From NCBI RefSeq assembly GCF_000003815.2, contig NC_049979.1:11201381-11265380 (forward strand): a stretch of DNA of 64,000 nt. Reading direction: 5' to 3'. Source of the DNA: Branchiostoma floridae. Lineage: Eukaryota > Chordata > Leptocardii > Amphioxiformes > Branchiostomatidae. Within the stretch, counting starts at the first letter, position 1. Every line of letters starts with the position of its first letter. The notes under the pieces were generated by a model. The model ran no database searches. It was not told where the DNA came from and saw only the letters and a list, made by a program, of their open reading frames with translations. The translations under genes and the position numbers were made by a program. Of this stretch, positions 40,501 through 54,060 are shown piece by piece.

Positions 40501-43500
40501 TTAGATGGCTGCACGGTCTCTGAGCGATCACCGTGTGGTGAAGAGGGGGTTGATATACTCCTCATCAATTACGGGAAGTGGTGAAGATGGTAATGCCAGT
40601 ATTAGAAATGATAACAATCATCCAGTGACACCCCTAATCCTCTGTAGCTGGTATCGAGGGAGCGGGTTATCTAGCCGTCCACAGGCGAGAACAAATCGAT
40701 GGTTCTAATGCATTCAATATGAGGACGCAAGGCCTGCCTTTAAAGGACTAACTTCATTTCTACCCAAAGAATCCCAAGCACAATAACGATGAATGTAATG
40801 CTATTCCACTTAAATGTCTAAATGCCGGAATGTCCCTGTGTATGAATTTTACTTTCTTTCTACACCATCAAAAGCTTAACTGTTCCATTTGATCCATAGT
40901 AGCTTGAAAAATTGGTTGTTGTTAACAGTTAATGTCCTACCACAACGCGAAGTCTATGAAAATGCCCAAATTTCTGTTTTATGACAGGACACCGATAACC
41001 TTGCTTTCAAATATAGCAAACAATTTACCCGAGGTCCTCAATCAACATATGCACAGAAATGTGTTGTAATTTTTTTGAGTAATTGACAAAATTCCTTTGT
41101 TTTGAGGGAGCCCAAATCTTAGAAAGACCCGATGATGAGATACCAGAAATCTTTGCCCATGCCAACAACATTGTACATCTTCACATCACGTCTTCAAGTC
41201 AATTTGATACAACCGAAGTCATTTCGTTCACCCTACAAGCTAGACAGAATCGATAACAAGGAATCTTGTCAAATTGTCATCTCGTCTTAAGTTGAGTGAT
41301 GAACGAGGATATCGCTGGCATTCTCACTGTGTGATCTTTAACAACGCAGCAATCCATCATACTTACTGTCGACACCGGGCAGGCATTGCTGTGTTGACAA
41401 GCATACACGAAGACCAGTATTATACCGCTCGTCACCTGGTATTAATATCATTCCGCCCTCTGGCATGCACCTCAAGCTACTGTAGATCTCTCCAATAGAA
41501 GACTGCAGTAATAACTTCATTCCACTAGGACTATGGCTTGTGTTATGTCGTCAGTCCACTCGTACTTTTACACTCTATATGGTATTCCGATTATGAAGTC
41601 AAGGGTCCGGTCGCGATCGCCGTCTTGTGCAATGGAGCCCAAACAGAGAAGACCAGTCACTAAATAGTCTAACGTCTTTATATCCATCATCTATGTTAGA
41701 TGATTTAGCATGTTGCAATAATGCTGTCATGCGATGTAGATGCACATCATATAAGACGTTTATCTCGGCTTTATTTTATCACCTTACCACAGCAACAACA
41801 TATAACGTAGTATTTGTCTTCACCATTTACATATCAATTCATAGTTTGGGCTATCAAAATTGAAATCTTACTCAGTCAATGGCAAAAGGCAGTGGGTGGT
41901 ATGTGAAACGTCTGACCGTGTAAAGTCTATCCAGTTCCTGGAGCTGTTGTTATCTTGGATATTTAACGTGGTATGTTCACATGATACATATACTCTGACA
42001 TCAAATGTTCAACAGCTAAGTCGATAGAATAGAACCTCCCTAAGCTTATCTAAATGCTTATCTTATGTACGTTGGAATGTTAGCCTAGTCATTCTTAATA
42101 CTCTTATCAACTTGAACCAATGCTGCTGGCGCCAAAGTCATGATCGTAACGCTGACGACTTGATTGAACGGTCTCTAAGACAAAGTTACTCTGACGCCAC
42201 ATTAAGTTTGTGATCTTGTCTTCAGAGAAAAGCTAGGCTCTGAGGCACCGATCACATTACCCAGTAGTAATCGATATTCAGTAGAATATTACTTTTTCGT
42301 AAAACTATGTTATGGGAATGATTTTTCGTTACTATGTTATGGGAATGTTCTCTTATCTTGAAGCTTTGTTTATCATTGAATGTCAGTGGTTTTGTTTAGG
42401 ATATCACACCTACATATCCTTCTTCATGATTGACGACATCTGTATCATATATCACACATTTGCACCTGAAGTCATGGTCACATTCATCGTAGGTCGTCAT
42501 TCAGGTTGGCTTAGCCTGATTAAATCTAGCTTACAGCAGCCCAAAGATCTGCGACCCCAAGGATCACCGGCGACTAGTTGCTGATGTTAAGAATAAGTTC
42601 AGTGCACAGCGAGAATCGAGCGACTCCTAAAAATCGCCGACGATCACTAAAAATCGCGCGCTTATCGAGAAAACACCGGACGTATTCCTGCAGGAAATGT
42701 CATTTAGACCTCGACAAGGCCCCAATGGAGCTTGTTTACGGGAGTTATATCACCACATGTGAGAAGGCGGAACTGAATGACAGTAATAACAGATGAACAC
42801 GTTATCTTAGTTATTTTTATTCAATTGAATCGCAACAACGCCAAACAGTGTGAAACCCGGTCGGCATTGCTGATATCGGGTGCCAACTAACTTACATCAT
42901 TTGAACATTTAAAAAAAAACGTAGAGTTAAAACAGTTAAAAAATCCCATGTGCACTCGGATTTTCTATATACGCGTGATATATAGTGCAAAAGTACATCA
43001 AAACATTCCCATATGACGTAGAAATCAATCAATATTAAACTTTGAACATCAAACCCAATGTCTACACCAGGTACCAGGACTTAGTCGAGAGCAGTCAGAA
43101 GTTTTTCTTGAGTCAGACAGAGCCGTGCTTCCAGGCGAAAAGTTACATGAAGCAGTTCACGTGAAACAAATGGTTACCGGGTTCAAACGTTTTCCACAAC
43201 TTACCAATGTCCCCATTCTGGTCTCGTTAACTACACGATTATTACCCCATACAAACGGAATTTCCTAGTAACACTGCAATATAAAGACTTCCATTCCACA
43301 AAACGTAAAATGATGACATACCAGGAATGGAGATGTGACATTTATGGTTAGTAGTCTTATTAAGAAGTATTTCACGCTGTGTAATAAACATTCGACATAT
43401 TGGTACATTTTTCTATCGTGCCGTTGAAATGGTAAGATTAGAAGAAGTATGTGTGCACTTATATCCGGAGAATAATCCATTTCTCTTGAACCTTTAACAT

Positions 43501-45418
43501 TTACGTTATGACGCATTCATCACCATCACATCGTACGTGTGCTGCGGAAGTCGTCAGAGGCGTAGATCACTTCTAAGCCATTCTAGCTTTGTAAAAGTGT
43601 CTCGCATACAGCAAAATAAAGTAGACCACTTAAAAGCGGATAATGGCTCGATTGTGTCATCTGTCAACGTCGCAGCCAGTTGCATTATTACGTTCCAATG
43701 GTGATGTAACGACCGTCATGGTTTTCACGGAGTGTCCTTGAGTTTTTATGGACGTGTAACTTGTGATATGTACAAACTCGATGACATTAAGGCGTTTATG
43801 GAGTCAAAGCAATCAAACTCTACACTCTATTCATTTGGCGGCGAGACTGCCGACTGGGGACCGCTGTGCTGTAATGCTGGCGTTTAGAGATGATCTATAA
43901 CTGTGCGCGTAAGTACGACCTAGTCTTTGTTGTACTCGACGATATTTGTTTCACTTCATGAATCATATTTTTTAAATTATTGTAATTGTTATCACAATTT
44001 TTAAGTACAACACATTTGAAAGTTTCAGCTACAGTTTTAAATGAATAGGCCACCCAATTGAAATTGATGGACGTAGACCTAAGAAGAAAGAAGGCGAAGA
44101 CTCAAACAGATTTTGCCTTCATATGTTTGTCGGTACTTCCGTTATCATAAGATACGAGATGTCAGTGTTTTCAGGCAGCCTAAGCCTCAGCCACATCTTG
44201 TACCGACAGTAAAAGCGCGACGTTCTTTCGTCATTGCCACCGCCTTATATCCTCTTGAGTGTTGGAGATGTTGGGGCATTGGAGGTAATACATCGTATGA
44301 AAAATAGCGGGAAGCGGCATATCATAATGCATTATTTCGCTCGTGGGAACAACGTTAAGGGTCTGAGGGCAGCCAACTGATGAGCAATCACGCTATTTCT
44401 TTGTCAAAACCATAGCGAGACCCGATAAAGTTGGGCTAAAGTGGGGAATATTGCTCATGGTCAAACTCGATCAATATCCGTTCACAAGGGGAGGTCATCA
44501 AGCCACCTATTTCACCGGAGGGGTTCCCGGCACCTCGGTAAGATGCATGCTTAGCTTTATCCACTCCATCCATCTCTGTATTAGTCGCGCCGACTTGTCG
44601 TGCCCTTGTCAATCGTGTTATGCGCACACCGACACCTTTAGAACCCACTCCGCAGGGGTCGCCGCTGCAGGAGACATGCCCATATCCCTGACTTAAGATG
44701 GCTCTGCCTGTACATGGCCGTGAGCTCACCAGGTCGTGTAACAGACTTACCTGCGAAGCAGCGCGGCTGAAGGAATCTGATCAGAACCAATCCTCTAAAG
44801 ACCAATAGTGAGTCATCTGCACCATACGCCCAGCAGCCTGCATACTCTTGCAGTCGATGTATTTGAAGCAGATAGAAATCAGTCACGACGCTACCTAGAA
44901 CTTTTTAACCAAGCCATTTATTTCAAGCCAAGTTTACTTTAATGTTACCTTTTAATCATCTTTCTGGACAGAACCTGACCACAACTTTATCATCACAACA
45001 TATAACGTATTACCATGAATGTTATGAGGCAAGCATTGATCTCCGATGCACCCGTTGATGTCTGCAGTATTAGGAGGCCTCTCAGAGATGAGAATCTCTG
45101 TTTAACATTCTAAGATACTTGGTAGGCAGTCGACAGATGCAGAATCTAAGCACCTGCGTGAAATCGATGGGATTAATTTTGCAGCGCTTCTCGGAGATGT
45201 TGAAACGTTGCCCAGACTATTGTTAACCTCTCAGTTATTGAGCAGCACTTAAGAGGGGCTGGAGAGTAGATCTAATCTCAGTAAAGCATCTTCGTACGTT
45301 ATGACAACGAAACAATGAAATGACAAACGTGTACATCATATCTGTGGATGAACCAATTAAACCAATCTAGCTACCAAACACATAATTTAAAAAGCTAAAT
45401 TCTAACACTGGGGGAAAG
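37561..45418. other. Gene-free sequence
   Basis: No gene recognised. The longest frame (38000-38405, + strand) runs about 134 codons after a CCCTGTAG acceptor-like site but shows no known motif and no codon bias. A G-run lies at 39589-39604, a diverged duplication at about 40050-40260 and a 27-base duplication at about 42304-42350. CG-rich patches at about 40265-40390 and 44500-44760 carry no motif I know. Confidence 0.45.
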
Positions 45419-45960
45419 GGTATCGGATGTAGCCATATCCGAGCAGGGATATTTGCGTATTTGTAACAAATGCTAGCGAATGCAAACGGATTCGAGTTGG
45501 ATCCCTAAAATATTCGAAATTTGGATTTTTGGGATCCGGAATGAAAAGACTCAAACATATCCCAAAATGGGATTTTCTACGGATGCGAAGTCGTTTTTTT
45601 AGGGATTTCTTTGAATACCTGGAATGATCGGATCGCAAAGAATCCTCAAACGGTATTTCCCTCGGATGCGAAGTCGTTTTTCAAAGGATTTCTTCGAATA
45701 CCTGGAATGAACGGGTCCCAAAACGGCCTTTGCCGCGGATGCGAAGTCGTTTTTATAGGATTTTCCTCGTATATTTGTCATGGTCGGATCCTAAAGAATC
45801 CCAATGCGGCATTTGCCGCGGATGCGAAGTCGTTTTTTAGGGATTTCTTCGTATGATCAGATCATAAAGAATCCAAAACGGGATTTTCTGCAGATACAAA
45901 GTCACTTTAATGAATTTTCCGCACATTTGACAAATCACAATATCATGTGTGCCCAATTAC
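45419..45960 (+). repeat. Satellite-like tandem array, units of 72-83 bp
   Basis: The word GGATGCGAAGTCGTTTTT starts units at 45581, 45664, 45737 and 45820, with a decayed unit at 45892. Unit lengths run 83, 73, 83, 72. Each unit also holds GGATTTCTTCG and a GGATCC-AAAGAATCC block. The 160 bases before 45581 share the same short words in a less regular way. Confidence 0.85.
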
Positions 45961-47611
45961 TTTCTTATAAAAGGCTAACACGATTTGAAATGGAAAAGAA
46001 TGCACAGAATAATCTTATTCTAAACCAGTCCTGAGAAGAACTAAACGACGTAATGTCATCGAGGCCGAATCCTGTCTGCCACATGATATGTATACAGATA
46101 CAATATTGCAACAAGAATGGGTTATACCAGGTATGTACAGAGAGTCCCTGTTATCTAATTATGTTAAGGGAAAGTTGAATCCTTTAACCGCCAATATCAT
46201 CACATGACCCTTCTTATACTTCCAAATAGAATATAGGATCAAACGTGAATGCAATTTGACTTTTATGTAAAGCTGACATGGGAGTCTGTGGCTAATCTTG
46301 CTTCTACGAATATCTGTTTCTATTACAAATCAAAGTCTTCGCTATGTCCAACTCTAAGGAATTTCCACATCCGGCTACAGGATACAGATAGTGAATCCAG
46401 CTTGTAAAGAACAACTTACATGACTTATAGTATCAGTATGTACAGCTTCTCGCAACAGCACAAAGTCTCCTTTCTACTAGTGACAGTGCTTCTCTTCTTT
46501 TCAGGCTAGTTACGCCCTGATCCCTCCCAGCTCAATTCCTTCTGTGCCCTTCCTGTAGTCCAGTGTTCTCCCAGCTGTTGACACGGCCAGAGAATGTCGA
46601 CCCGCCTTCTGAAAAAGAGAAAGAATAATCCCATCAAATTTTGAGATAGCTAAAGCATCCATGTTTGATGGATGCGTCCGTCAAAGTAATTAGGATGTAT
46701 ATGAAAAGAAATGGTGATTGGCTTGTTATACAACAGGAACAAATGCATCTGATTGTGGTATCGCCATTAATTATCACCGTTACATTCCGCATTATCATAC
46801 CAATAAAGTCCCCCGGGAGGGCGCGGCAGAAACAGTCTAGCGTTGCATAATTAGTGACAAGGTGTGATCTGCTTCCCCGGCCGGACTTTGCATTGTGTAC
46901 GAGACGTCGCATATAAACAAACACATAAACACCGTTGGAACAGAATGTTCCTATGCTAATAAATACCAGGCTTGAGACAAACACATGTGTATACAAGTAC
47001 TGTTTTGATGATGATTCAAATTTTTCCCACATAAGTCAACAGTTACTCAGCAAGTATCATGCTTGTGACTTGTGTTTTGTAAGGCTCCGTTATGTCGTTT
47101 TCTGATAAGTTTCTGTTCAGCCCAAGCATACCAAAAGCGCTACTAACTACTGGCCAACAAGGAATGTAGTCACAAAGACGAATTCAAAGCGGGTATTGTT
47201 TGGAAACAATCATTGTATAAAACATACCTCGCCGTGAGATCCGCAGGACAGTGATGTAAAATAGCTCCAGGACGCCGAACTACAAAACAGGGCTGGCTGT
47301 TTCAGTCCCTCGATCGCCGTCCCGTCCGTCGACTGCCACTTGAGTTTGGTCACCGCCTCAACATCACCCTACTACAGAAGTTCACACACGTGTGTACAAA
47401 TCCATATCCCGAGTTCAACGTTTCAAAACTCAAAGTTTGAGGTACAAAAAGATTGCGGTCCTCACGGACAACGCTGACTATCTCCGCTTTATTTTTAAAC
47501 TGACTGATGTGCAGTCTGATTGGTCAGAGAGACAACGATTGGATTACCCACAATACACCGCCCCAATGTACGGATGCAAAAAAATACAGAGTCGCATATT
47601 TAAGATATCCC
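45961..47611. other. Gene-free sequence
   Basis: No gene recognised. At 47541-47570 a diverged copy of the following hairpin arm occurs (GATTACCCACAATACACCGC). Confidence 0.45.
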
Positions 47612-47692
47612 AAGATTACCAACAATGCACTGCTCCAATGGAATCCCCTCCACTGGAGCAATCCACTGGAGCAGTGCATTGTTGGTAATCTT
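47612..47692. repeat. Hairpin, 31-bp arms, 19-nt loop
   Basis: AAGATTACCAACAATGCACT plus GCTCCAATGGA (47612-47642) pairs with 47662-47692 with one mismatch. The loop also contains CCACTGGAGCA, a partial copy of the arm. A direct, diverged copy of the left arm lies 70 bases upstream. Confidence 0.9.
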
Positions 47693-47884
47693 GCCACGAA
47701 TGCAGAAAAAAAACATTTCGCATCCTTACGAATCCGAGTATCCTGGTATCTAGCGTAACGTGGATTGTCTCACTTGTATTGACGTTACAAACTGTGGTGT
47801 CCGAGGTACAAAAAGGGGGAAAGATATGACCAATCTAAAAAATAAAATATATGCTCAAAAACAATAGTGCTAGCCACGCATACA

Positions 47885-48450
47885 TAAAAAGTAAGTATTC
47901 TTACGGAAGCTGTGTTAGCATCCGCCACGAAGTAAGTAAGCAAACGAATTCCGTGTTTGCATCCACCGCGAGTTTCGGATACCAACGAATGGGTTACGGA
48001 TGTGTATGGGATCCGTGATTTTTGGTAATCTTTGGTATCCGTCAAATTCGTATCCTTGGTATTCGTCTGCATCTGAAGACTTTTCGCTGATAAACAAGAA
48101 TCCTGACCACGTATTCTTTCGTTTGCGTTAAAACTAAGTATCCATACGAATACAATGTTTGAATCAGTTAGTGGCTTACAGATACTAACGAATCCGTGAT
48201 TATAAGTAAGTATCCATACGAATGCAGTGTAAGCATCCGTCACGAAGTACTGAGTATACGGGTTCTGTGTTTGTATCCACCGATGAGAGTTACGGATACC
48301 TACGAATGCGTTGCGGATGCAAGTGGGATCCGTCATTTTTTTGGATCCGTGATGGTTTTTGGGATCCGTCAGCATTTGTCAGCATACGTCAGCATCCGTC
48401 AGGTGTTGCAAATTGGAATCCGTCAGCATCCGTCTACATATTCGGTCTTT
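47885..48450 (+). repeat. Satellite-like array with ATCCGT words, about 315-bp period
   Basis: Two long units start AAGTAAGTAT at about 47889 and 48204 and share, in order, GCATCCG.CACGAAGTA, GTGTTTG.ATCCACCG, CGGATACC.ACGAATG and GGGATCCGT. Shorter reiterations of GGATCCGTCAGCAT fill 48340-48440. Long open frames in this stretch are products of the repeat, not genes. The GGAT-word content resembles the array at 45.4-45.96 kb. Confidence 0.85.
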
Positions 48451-51400
48451 TCGTCTAGTGTAATCCTGCTTTTCAGACACTTCAGACAAAATGCAAACAC
48501 GGAAATGTCTTTGTCTCATTGTAGTGGAGGAACCTCCAAAATCAAGCTGGCCATGAACATACAGATAAATCATGGGTCCTTGTATCCTTCTAGAATCAGA
48601 TCGAAATTCTTCAATCCATACAATACGATCAAAGGGTACACCGTATCTACAGTAGAGATCCTAAATCACGTTGGCTGTCAAAACTGTCATAGATTCATAA
48701 ATCTACTGTGCTTCAGACTGAACACTTCATGCCCAAACCTCAAGCACGAACGTCTTTGTTTCCAGAAATACCGATTTGAATTCTTCAATCCATTCAATAC
48801 GATCAATTCTTCTATCCAATTTGTATGATGCTAAGTACAGGCAGCATATGGCAGCGCACTCTCCGTCATCAATCACTATGAAAGTTATACCGAAGCTTTA
48901 ACGAGCGCATAATAAGCGTTCTCGATTTCCTGACGGATGCACCTTGTGTTAGTCACATAGATCATCAATAATACCACAGAGCTTTACTGTCGCAGACAGG
49001 CTTACTTTCACTGCTGATTACACCGGGTCGATATCAATGTTTCTGCTGATTCACAGAGAGTTGGGTAGACGAGTACAGTTCTACTTGGCATGTGTTCTGT
49101 TATCATATCATGTGGCAGGTATGGTGTCGTGCACATCTAATCAATGACTTGGTAGACAAATGTCTGTCAACAAACGCATGCAAATTATTGGCTGTTCTGA
49201 CACCAACCTTGGGGCATGTACGTCCTATTAACAGCAAAACTTTTATCTCGCTTGGTTGATAAGGGAGTCTTTTTTCTCTTGTTCAACTTAAAAGTCTTCA
49301 AAATCGCTCATTCCTATGCACTCATCATATATATTTACGGTTTAATGCAGAAAGCCCATTGTATACTCTAATGTGGTATGCGTAGGAGCTTTGATATTTG
49401 ATTAAAGTTCAAGGTAACGACTCCTAAAGATTTTTATTGTTTATCTTGATACAGCATCTCAAAACAAGGGCCCTTAGGAGACTGCGTTGATCGTTACGTA
49501 CAATAATGAAATACCACACATAATGTCAAAGCAACATGTGCATTATTGAGGCCACTGGGTTCAGTGATAAGAAATAGACAATAGAACTTAATTTCCCCAG
49601 AAAAAACATGGCCATATTTACGAGTTTGGCTGCTGGAAATGATTAGTTCCCAAGCATTATGAATGTCTTTACAACCTCTTATACTCTGCGAGCGCACTAC
49701 CGGAAAGGTTTTCACCTTGGCCTTGTTAAATCAATCTATATGTTAACTAGTCGAGTGCATGCAGTGAATTATTCTACCTACGCCAAGCACGAGGAGAATG
49801 AAAGGAAACGTAATGAACTGGAATTTGTTTGGAAACCAATATTTCTTTGTTTTAATTTCTCTTTGTTTCAGCATCAGCCATTAGACATTGTCTTAATGAG
49901 CTTGAAATCCCATTATTCAACCATACTCGAAACAGTCATTATGATTTACTGATTAACATACAAATGACTAGGGTTCTGTCTGGTCTATATTTAGATGCCT
50001 GCACATAAAGGCATTGTTTCCTGTATTGTTCAACGCCCAAGTTACTCCTCTTGTTGCAATCTGAATTCAAATTGATTCTTAGAGTCAATGCAACACATTG
50101 AAACACATGTTTTTATTCCCAGCGCACCAGGAAGCGCAAAGCTCTGCAAAGTTTGCCAAAGAGCTCATCTCTGTAACCTAAGCTTGTTACCCTTACAAGA
50201 TTCCTGTTGTCATGTGAATCAGTTACCGAGTAGACGGTGCAGCGCCACATACCGAGAGCAAAGGAGAATTGGAGTTCTGAAGTCCAGGAATTTGAATGTT
50301 GTTATCGAACTCTTTGAGACAAAGTTTTTGGATACAGTCCAGTTCCACTAGGAGAAACATTTATCAAAGCTGTACTGCATGTCAAACAGTTGTACGTATG
50401 GCCTCACAAACTACGACGATAGACAATCCCTGGAACGATTTCACAGCATTTGCCCTTTTAGTCCTGTATCAGAATGCTAATATCCTATCAAGCAATAAAA
50501 GCAAATTGGCACTGGAATATAAACCAACAGAAGTGATAAGAAGCATGCATATGATGGTGCCTGGTCCGGGGTTTTCAGACCAGTCTGATGGAGTAACCAC
50601 TTCAAAAACCTGGATAGCTCATTCAGGAGACGTTATTGACTCGGGGGGGGGGGGGGTGCAGGTTACACAGGACAACACTGAAACATTAACATTACACACC
50701 ATGGATTTAGACAAATTAGGATGGAAAATGACAGGAAGCAACGTTAAATGCATTCTAGTCCGTCAGTCGTTACTTTTATTCTTTTTATCTGTTCGTTTCT
50801 TACTGCAGAAGCACGTATGGGAATGTATGGGCAACCTGTAAAGGAATGTATGGGCAACCTGTAGTCACTTACATGATAGCTTTTGCAGCCCACTTGAAAG
50901 CCATTAGAAAAAAGGCATCTATTGCCCGCCTTTTCAGAATTGCAATGTATTGTATTACGTTTGATAGTTGTAATTGCAATACGATTTATTATGTTTTTAA
51001 CGCATGATATTTCTGAAATCAAACGCAGTTGTAAACAATAACAACATCTGGATTTATCTGTCCTTGGTGCTGAAACGTTAGTAAATCTGAGTCGTGTGGA
51101 GAGATGAACGACCTCATCCAGGGTAGCCCACATTGTCGCCCCTCCTCGGCCCGCGATTCTCGTCATTAACTCCGCACCTCCAGAAGTGAGAGGCGGGGTT
51201 CACGGTACGGACCTCCGGATATCGATCGGCACTAACTCATCAAAAATCACACGACTCGCCCGCAGCCAGTAGCAAGGACCGGGCGTCGCCACGGATCTTT
51301 TAAACTCAAAACATGTATTTCTCCAGTTTTCCATCTTTCAAGTTTTCAATGATAATCGTACTCTTTCAAATAAGTACTTGAATGCTAATCACAATGTAGT

Positions 51401-53329
51401 ATGGGGTAACGATACTAAGTACAGTTGATACCTATACTAAGATGCTAACCAGGTAAGATACTAGAAGATCTACTTTTGTTGGGTTTGACTTTTTTGTTGG
51501 GATCAGTGAAAGACCAATTTACACAGTTTGTAAGTGATATGTGGGTCCTTGATTTTGTGTACAAAGAATAGTGTACAAAATGCACAGATGTCTGTCCCTT
51601 TTAACATTTCATATCACATGCAATATTTCGCGATTCTGGTCGATACACTTTAGAGTGAAGGATACAGAATACGGCACAAATTTCCGAATACAGTACTGCG
51701 AGAAGGAAACTGATGTGAATACTAAGCAGCTCATACCGGCACTTCTGTTCCGTCGGATGACGAACGACCGATTAATGTCCCATAAACACAGGGTGTTAGA
51801 CACGTGTTGTAAATAATGGCATTTAAAGCTTAAACGAAAAACACCAGTCAGTTTATGCGTCCCATTACCGCGGATATTGTCTTGTGGTCATCCCATTTGT
51901 TTTTTTCTGATGATGTCAGCTTCATTCGGCGTCTTGTACTTGGAGATAGTAGTAAAGTACGTACAAGCGTATTGTAATTATAGTGCAGAGAAAGCAAAAA
52001 GTGGTTTTGACAGCTCAACTAAAGCTACGTGCATACTTTGCACTAGCTACCTGCTGAACATCACAGCAGGATATCTGTAACTGGACCATCTCCTGTCGCC
52101 GTGTTCATCACAGACCCATGAGCCCCAGCCCATCTGACTAAATCTGCTTTGCGGTCACCAGCACCATTCTAAATAGCACTAAACAACCACAATAAGCATC
52201 TCGCCACAAGTGAGCTCAGCTGAGATTGCAAGGTGAAAGCTCAGCATCCATCATGCAGTGAGTATGTACGTGCAGGCTTAGGCCCTGCCACATGACTAAA
52301 GTGCAATGAACTCTGGCTTATAGCTCATAATCTGAAAGTTAGAATTCATAGGGTGTCACTTTTGAAAGCTAAAAGATTTTTACACAATGAATGAGGATGC
52401 CTAAGGTGTAAACTATTGTACTTCTTTTGTTCACTAGCACTAATATATCCATACTTAGTCTATTCTAGGGGGTTGAAATATTCTTTACAAGTATATACGG
52501 GGATGTCAAGCCCAAAAATGTTTTGAGAGAACATTCCATCTCTGTCATAGCATTCTTGTCGAAAGGTGCTACGCTTTCAGAGATTTATAATAATAGCTGA
52601 CATATCTACATATTGTATTGCTTGTGCATGACAGATCAGTATAGCAGGATTATTAATTACGGTATTACCTTGCACTTTGTCTTGTAAGCTCAGGAACCAA
52701 CACTGATCTGTCGCCGCATTGCCGGTGTTCCCGCGGGAGGCTCGGCGGGGTTTAATCTTGTAGGTGCAGGCGATGAAGCGATTACGTTCCGGTATTGACG
52801 AGAATGTCTGCGGGGAAGGATGATCCTATAAATGTCTTGGGAAGGCCTTTGTGTAAAGTTCTTGATTCGAAGTAAAGCCCACCGTAATGACGGCGGGAAT
52901 TGAATTCTGGAAATAGGGAATAACCCGATAAAGGGATTTGGTGCGGCTTGTGTGCAGGCCCACAGAGACGGGAGAGGTTTGCCGCGGGAAACCAGACGGC
53001 CGTGAGGTTGCATGTATTGCTGTGGTTCAGCGCATTGAATTGGACACCTGTAAATGGCGACTATTCTTGGACATACCTGTAGATATATTGAATCCCTGCG
53101 TCGACACACCTTGCATGTTTTTAGAGTAGTCACTATCTATTCAATAATCGCTGTACGCAGATTTTACGCATAATTGCAGTTCAGGACAACTTTGAAGGGG
53201 CACAGCCTTGCAGGAAGGCATATACCCTCAAAGATAAAGAGGGGCGTATCTGGTATGTTTTAGGCTGCAACGGATAGAGAAAAACAAACGAAAACGAAAC
53301 ATTCACCATTATTCATCATTTCGAAAATG
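48451..53329. other. Gene-free sequence
   Basis: No gene recognised. A 14-G run is at 50643-50656. A CG-rich patch at about 51095-51300 and another at about 52700-53000 stand out from AT-rich surroundings; both are candidates for regulatory elements or unrecognised exons. A 181-codon frame at 50296-50841 has no known motif. Confidence 0.45.
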
Positions 53330-54060
53330 ATATCCACTTGATTAGCTTCGCCAAGAAGCTTATGTTTTTGCCGACTTGGGTTGTATGTAGGTCAACAGGA
53401 TATAACTGGAGAAATTGTGGATGGAACTTTTTTATTTTTTGCAGGTGTGTAGCGGTTGTTTAAAGGCATGCCTAGTTCGAAAATGGGTTACCTGGCGTTT
53501 TCCTATGGTACATTAGCGAGCTTGGTATTTTTTTTGGTGTTTTTTCGGGAGGCATAAGTCAAAATGTAGCTGGGCGATTTCCACGATATTTGGCAGGTCT
53601 GTAGCGGCTGTGGAAAGGATTGCCATGTGCGAGAATGGTTTAGCTACATTTTACCTATGGTGCTGTAGCTGGCTTTGTATGTAAGTGCGTTTGTCTGTAA
53701 GCAAGATAACTCGAGATGTTCTTGATGGATGTTAATGATATTTGGTTGATAGGTAGGGGACACAGAAAGGAAGGTCAAGTTCTATAATGGGCCTCCTGGC
53801 AAATTGTTTTGGTACTGCAAGTGAGCATCAAAGTTTGCGCCTAAATTTTCCAGAAGTGCCAGGTTCGTGATTTTTTACTGGTGGATAGCTGTTGGTACTA
53901 GGAGTCAATGGTCTAATTTTGGGCCCCCTAGCAGCTTGTTTGGAATTGCAGTGGGTGTTATATTTCGTAACTTTTTAGATGGATAACTCCTGAGGGGATT
54001 GATGGATATTTTTTGTTTTTGGTAGGTAGGTACTTTGGATGATTATCAACATAATGAGAT
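53330..54060 (-). repeat. Degenerate tandem blocks of LINE-tail-like repeat
   Basis: At least four related blocks of about 130-190 bases follow one another. Recurrent words are GATATTTGG, GGTAGGTAGG or GCAGGT.TGTAGCGG, AAGTTC.ATAATGGG, CCTCCTGGCA or CCTAGCAGC, and GATAACTC. The phrase GATGTTAATGATATTTGGT is the complement of the LINE-tail phrase at 55280. Confidence 0.55.

Noticed and set aside
47785-48828. ORFs of 196 and 210 codons on opposite strands
   Set aside because: They lie on the ATCCGT satellite and read its words repeatedly (SIRQ-, GIRN-like runs); long frames are a by-product of the repeat.
50296-50841. 181-codon open frame on the + strand
   Set aside because: No motif, passes through a 14-G run that makes poly-Gly, and no splice context; treated as chance.
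52690-53133. 147-codon open frame on the minus strand
   Set aside because: Composition follows a CG-rich patch; no protein family recognised and no splice pattern.
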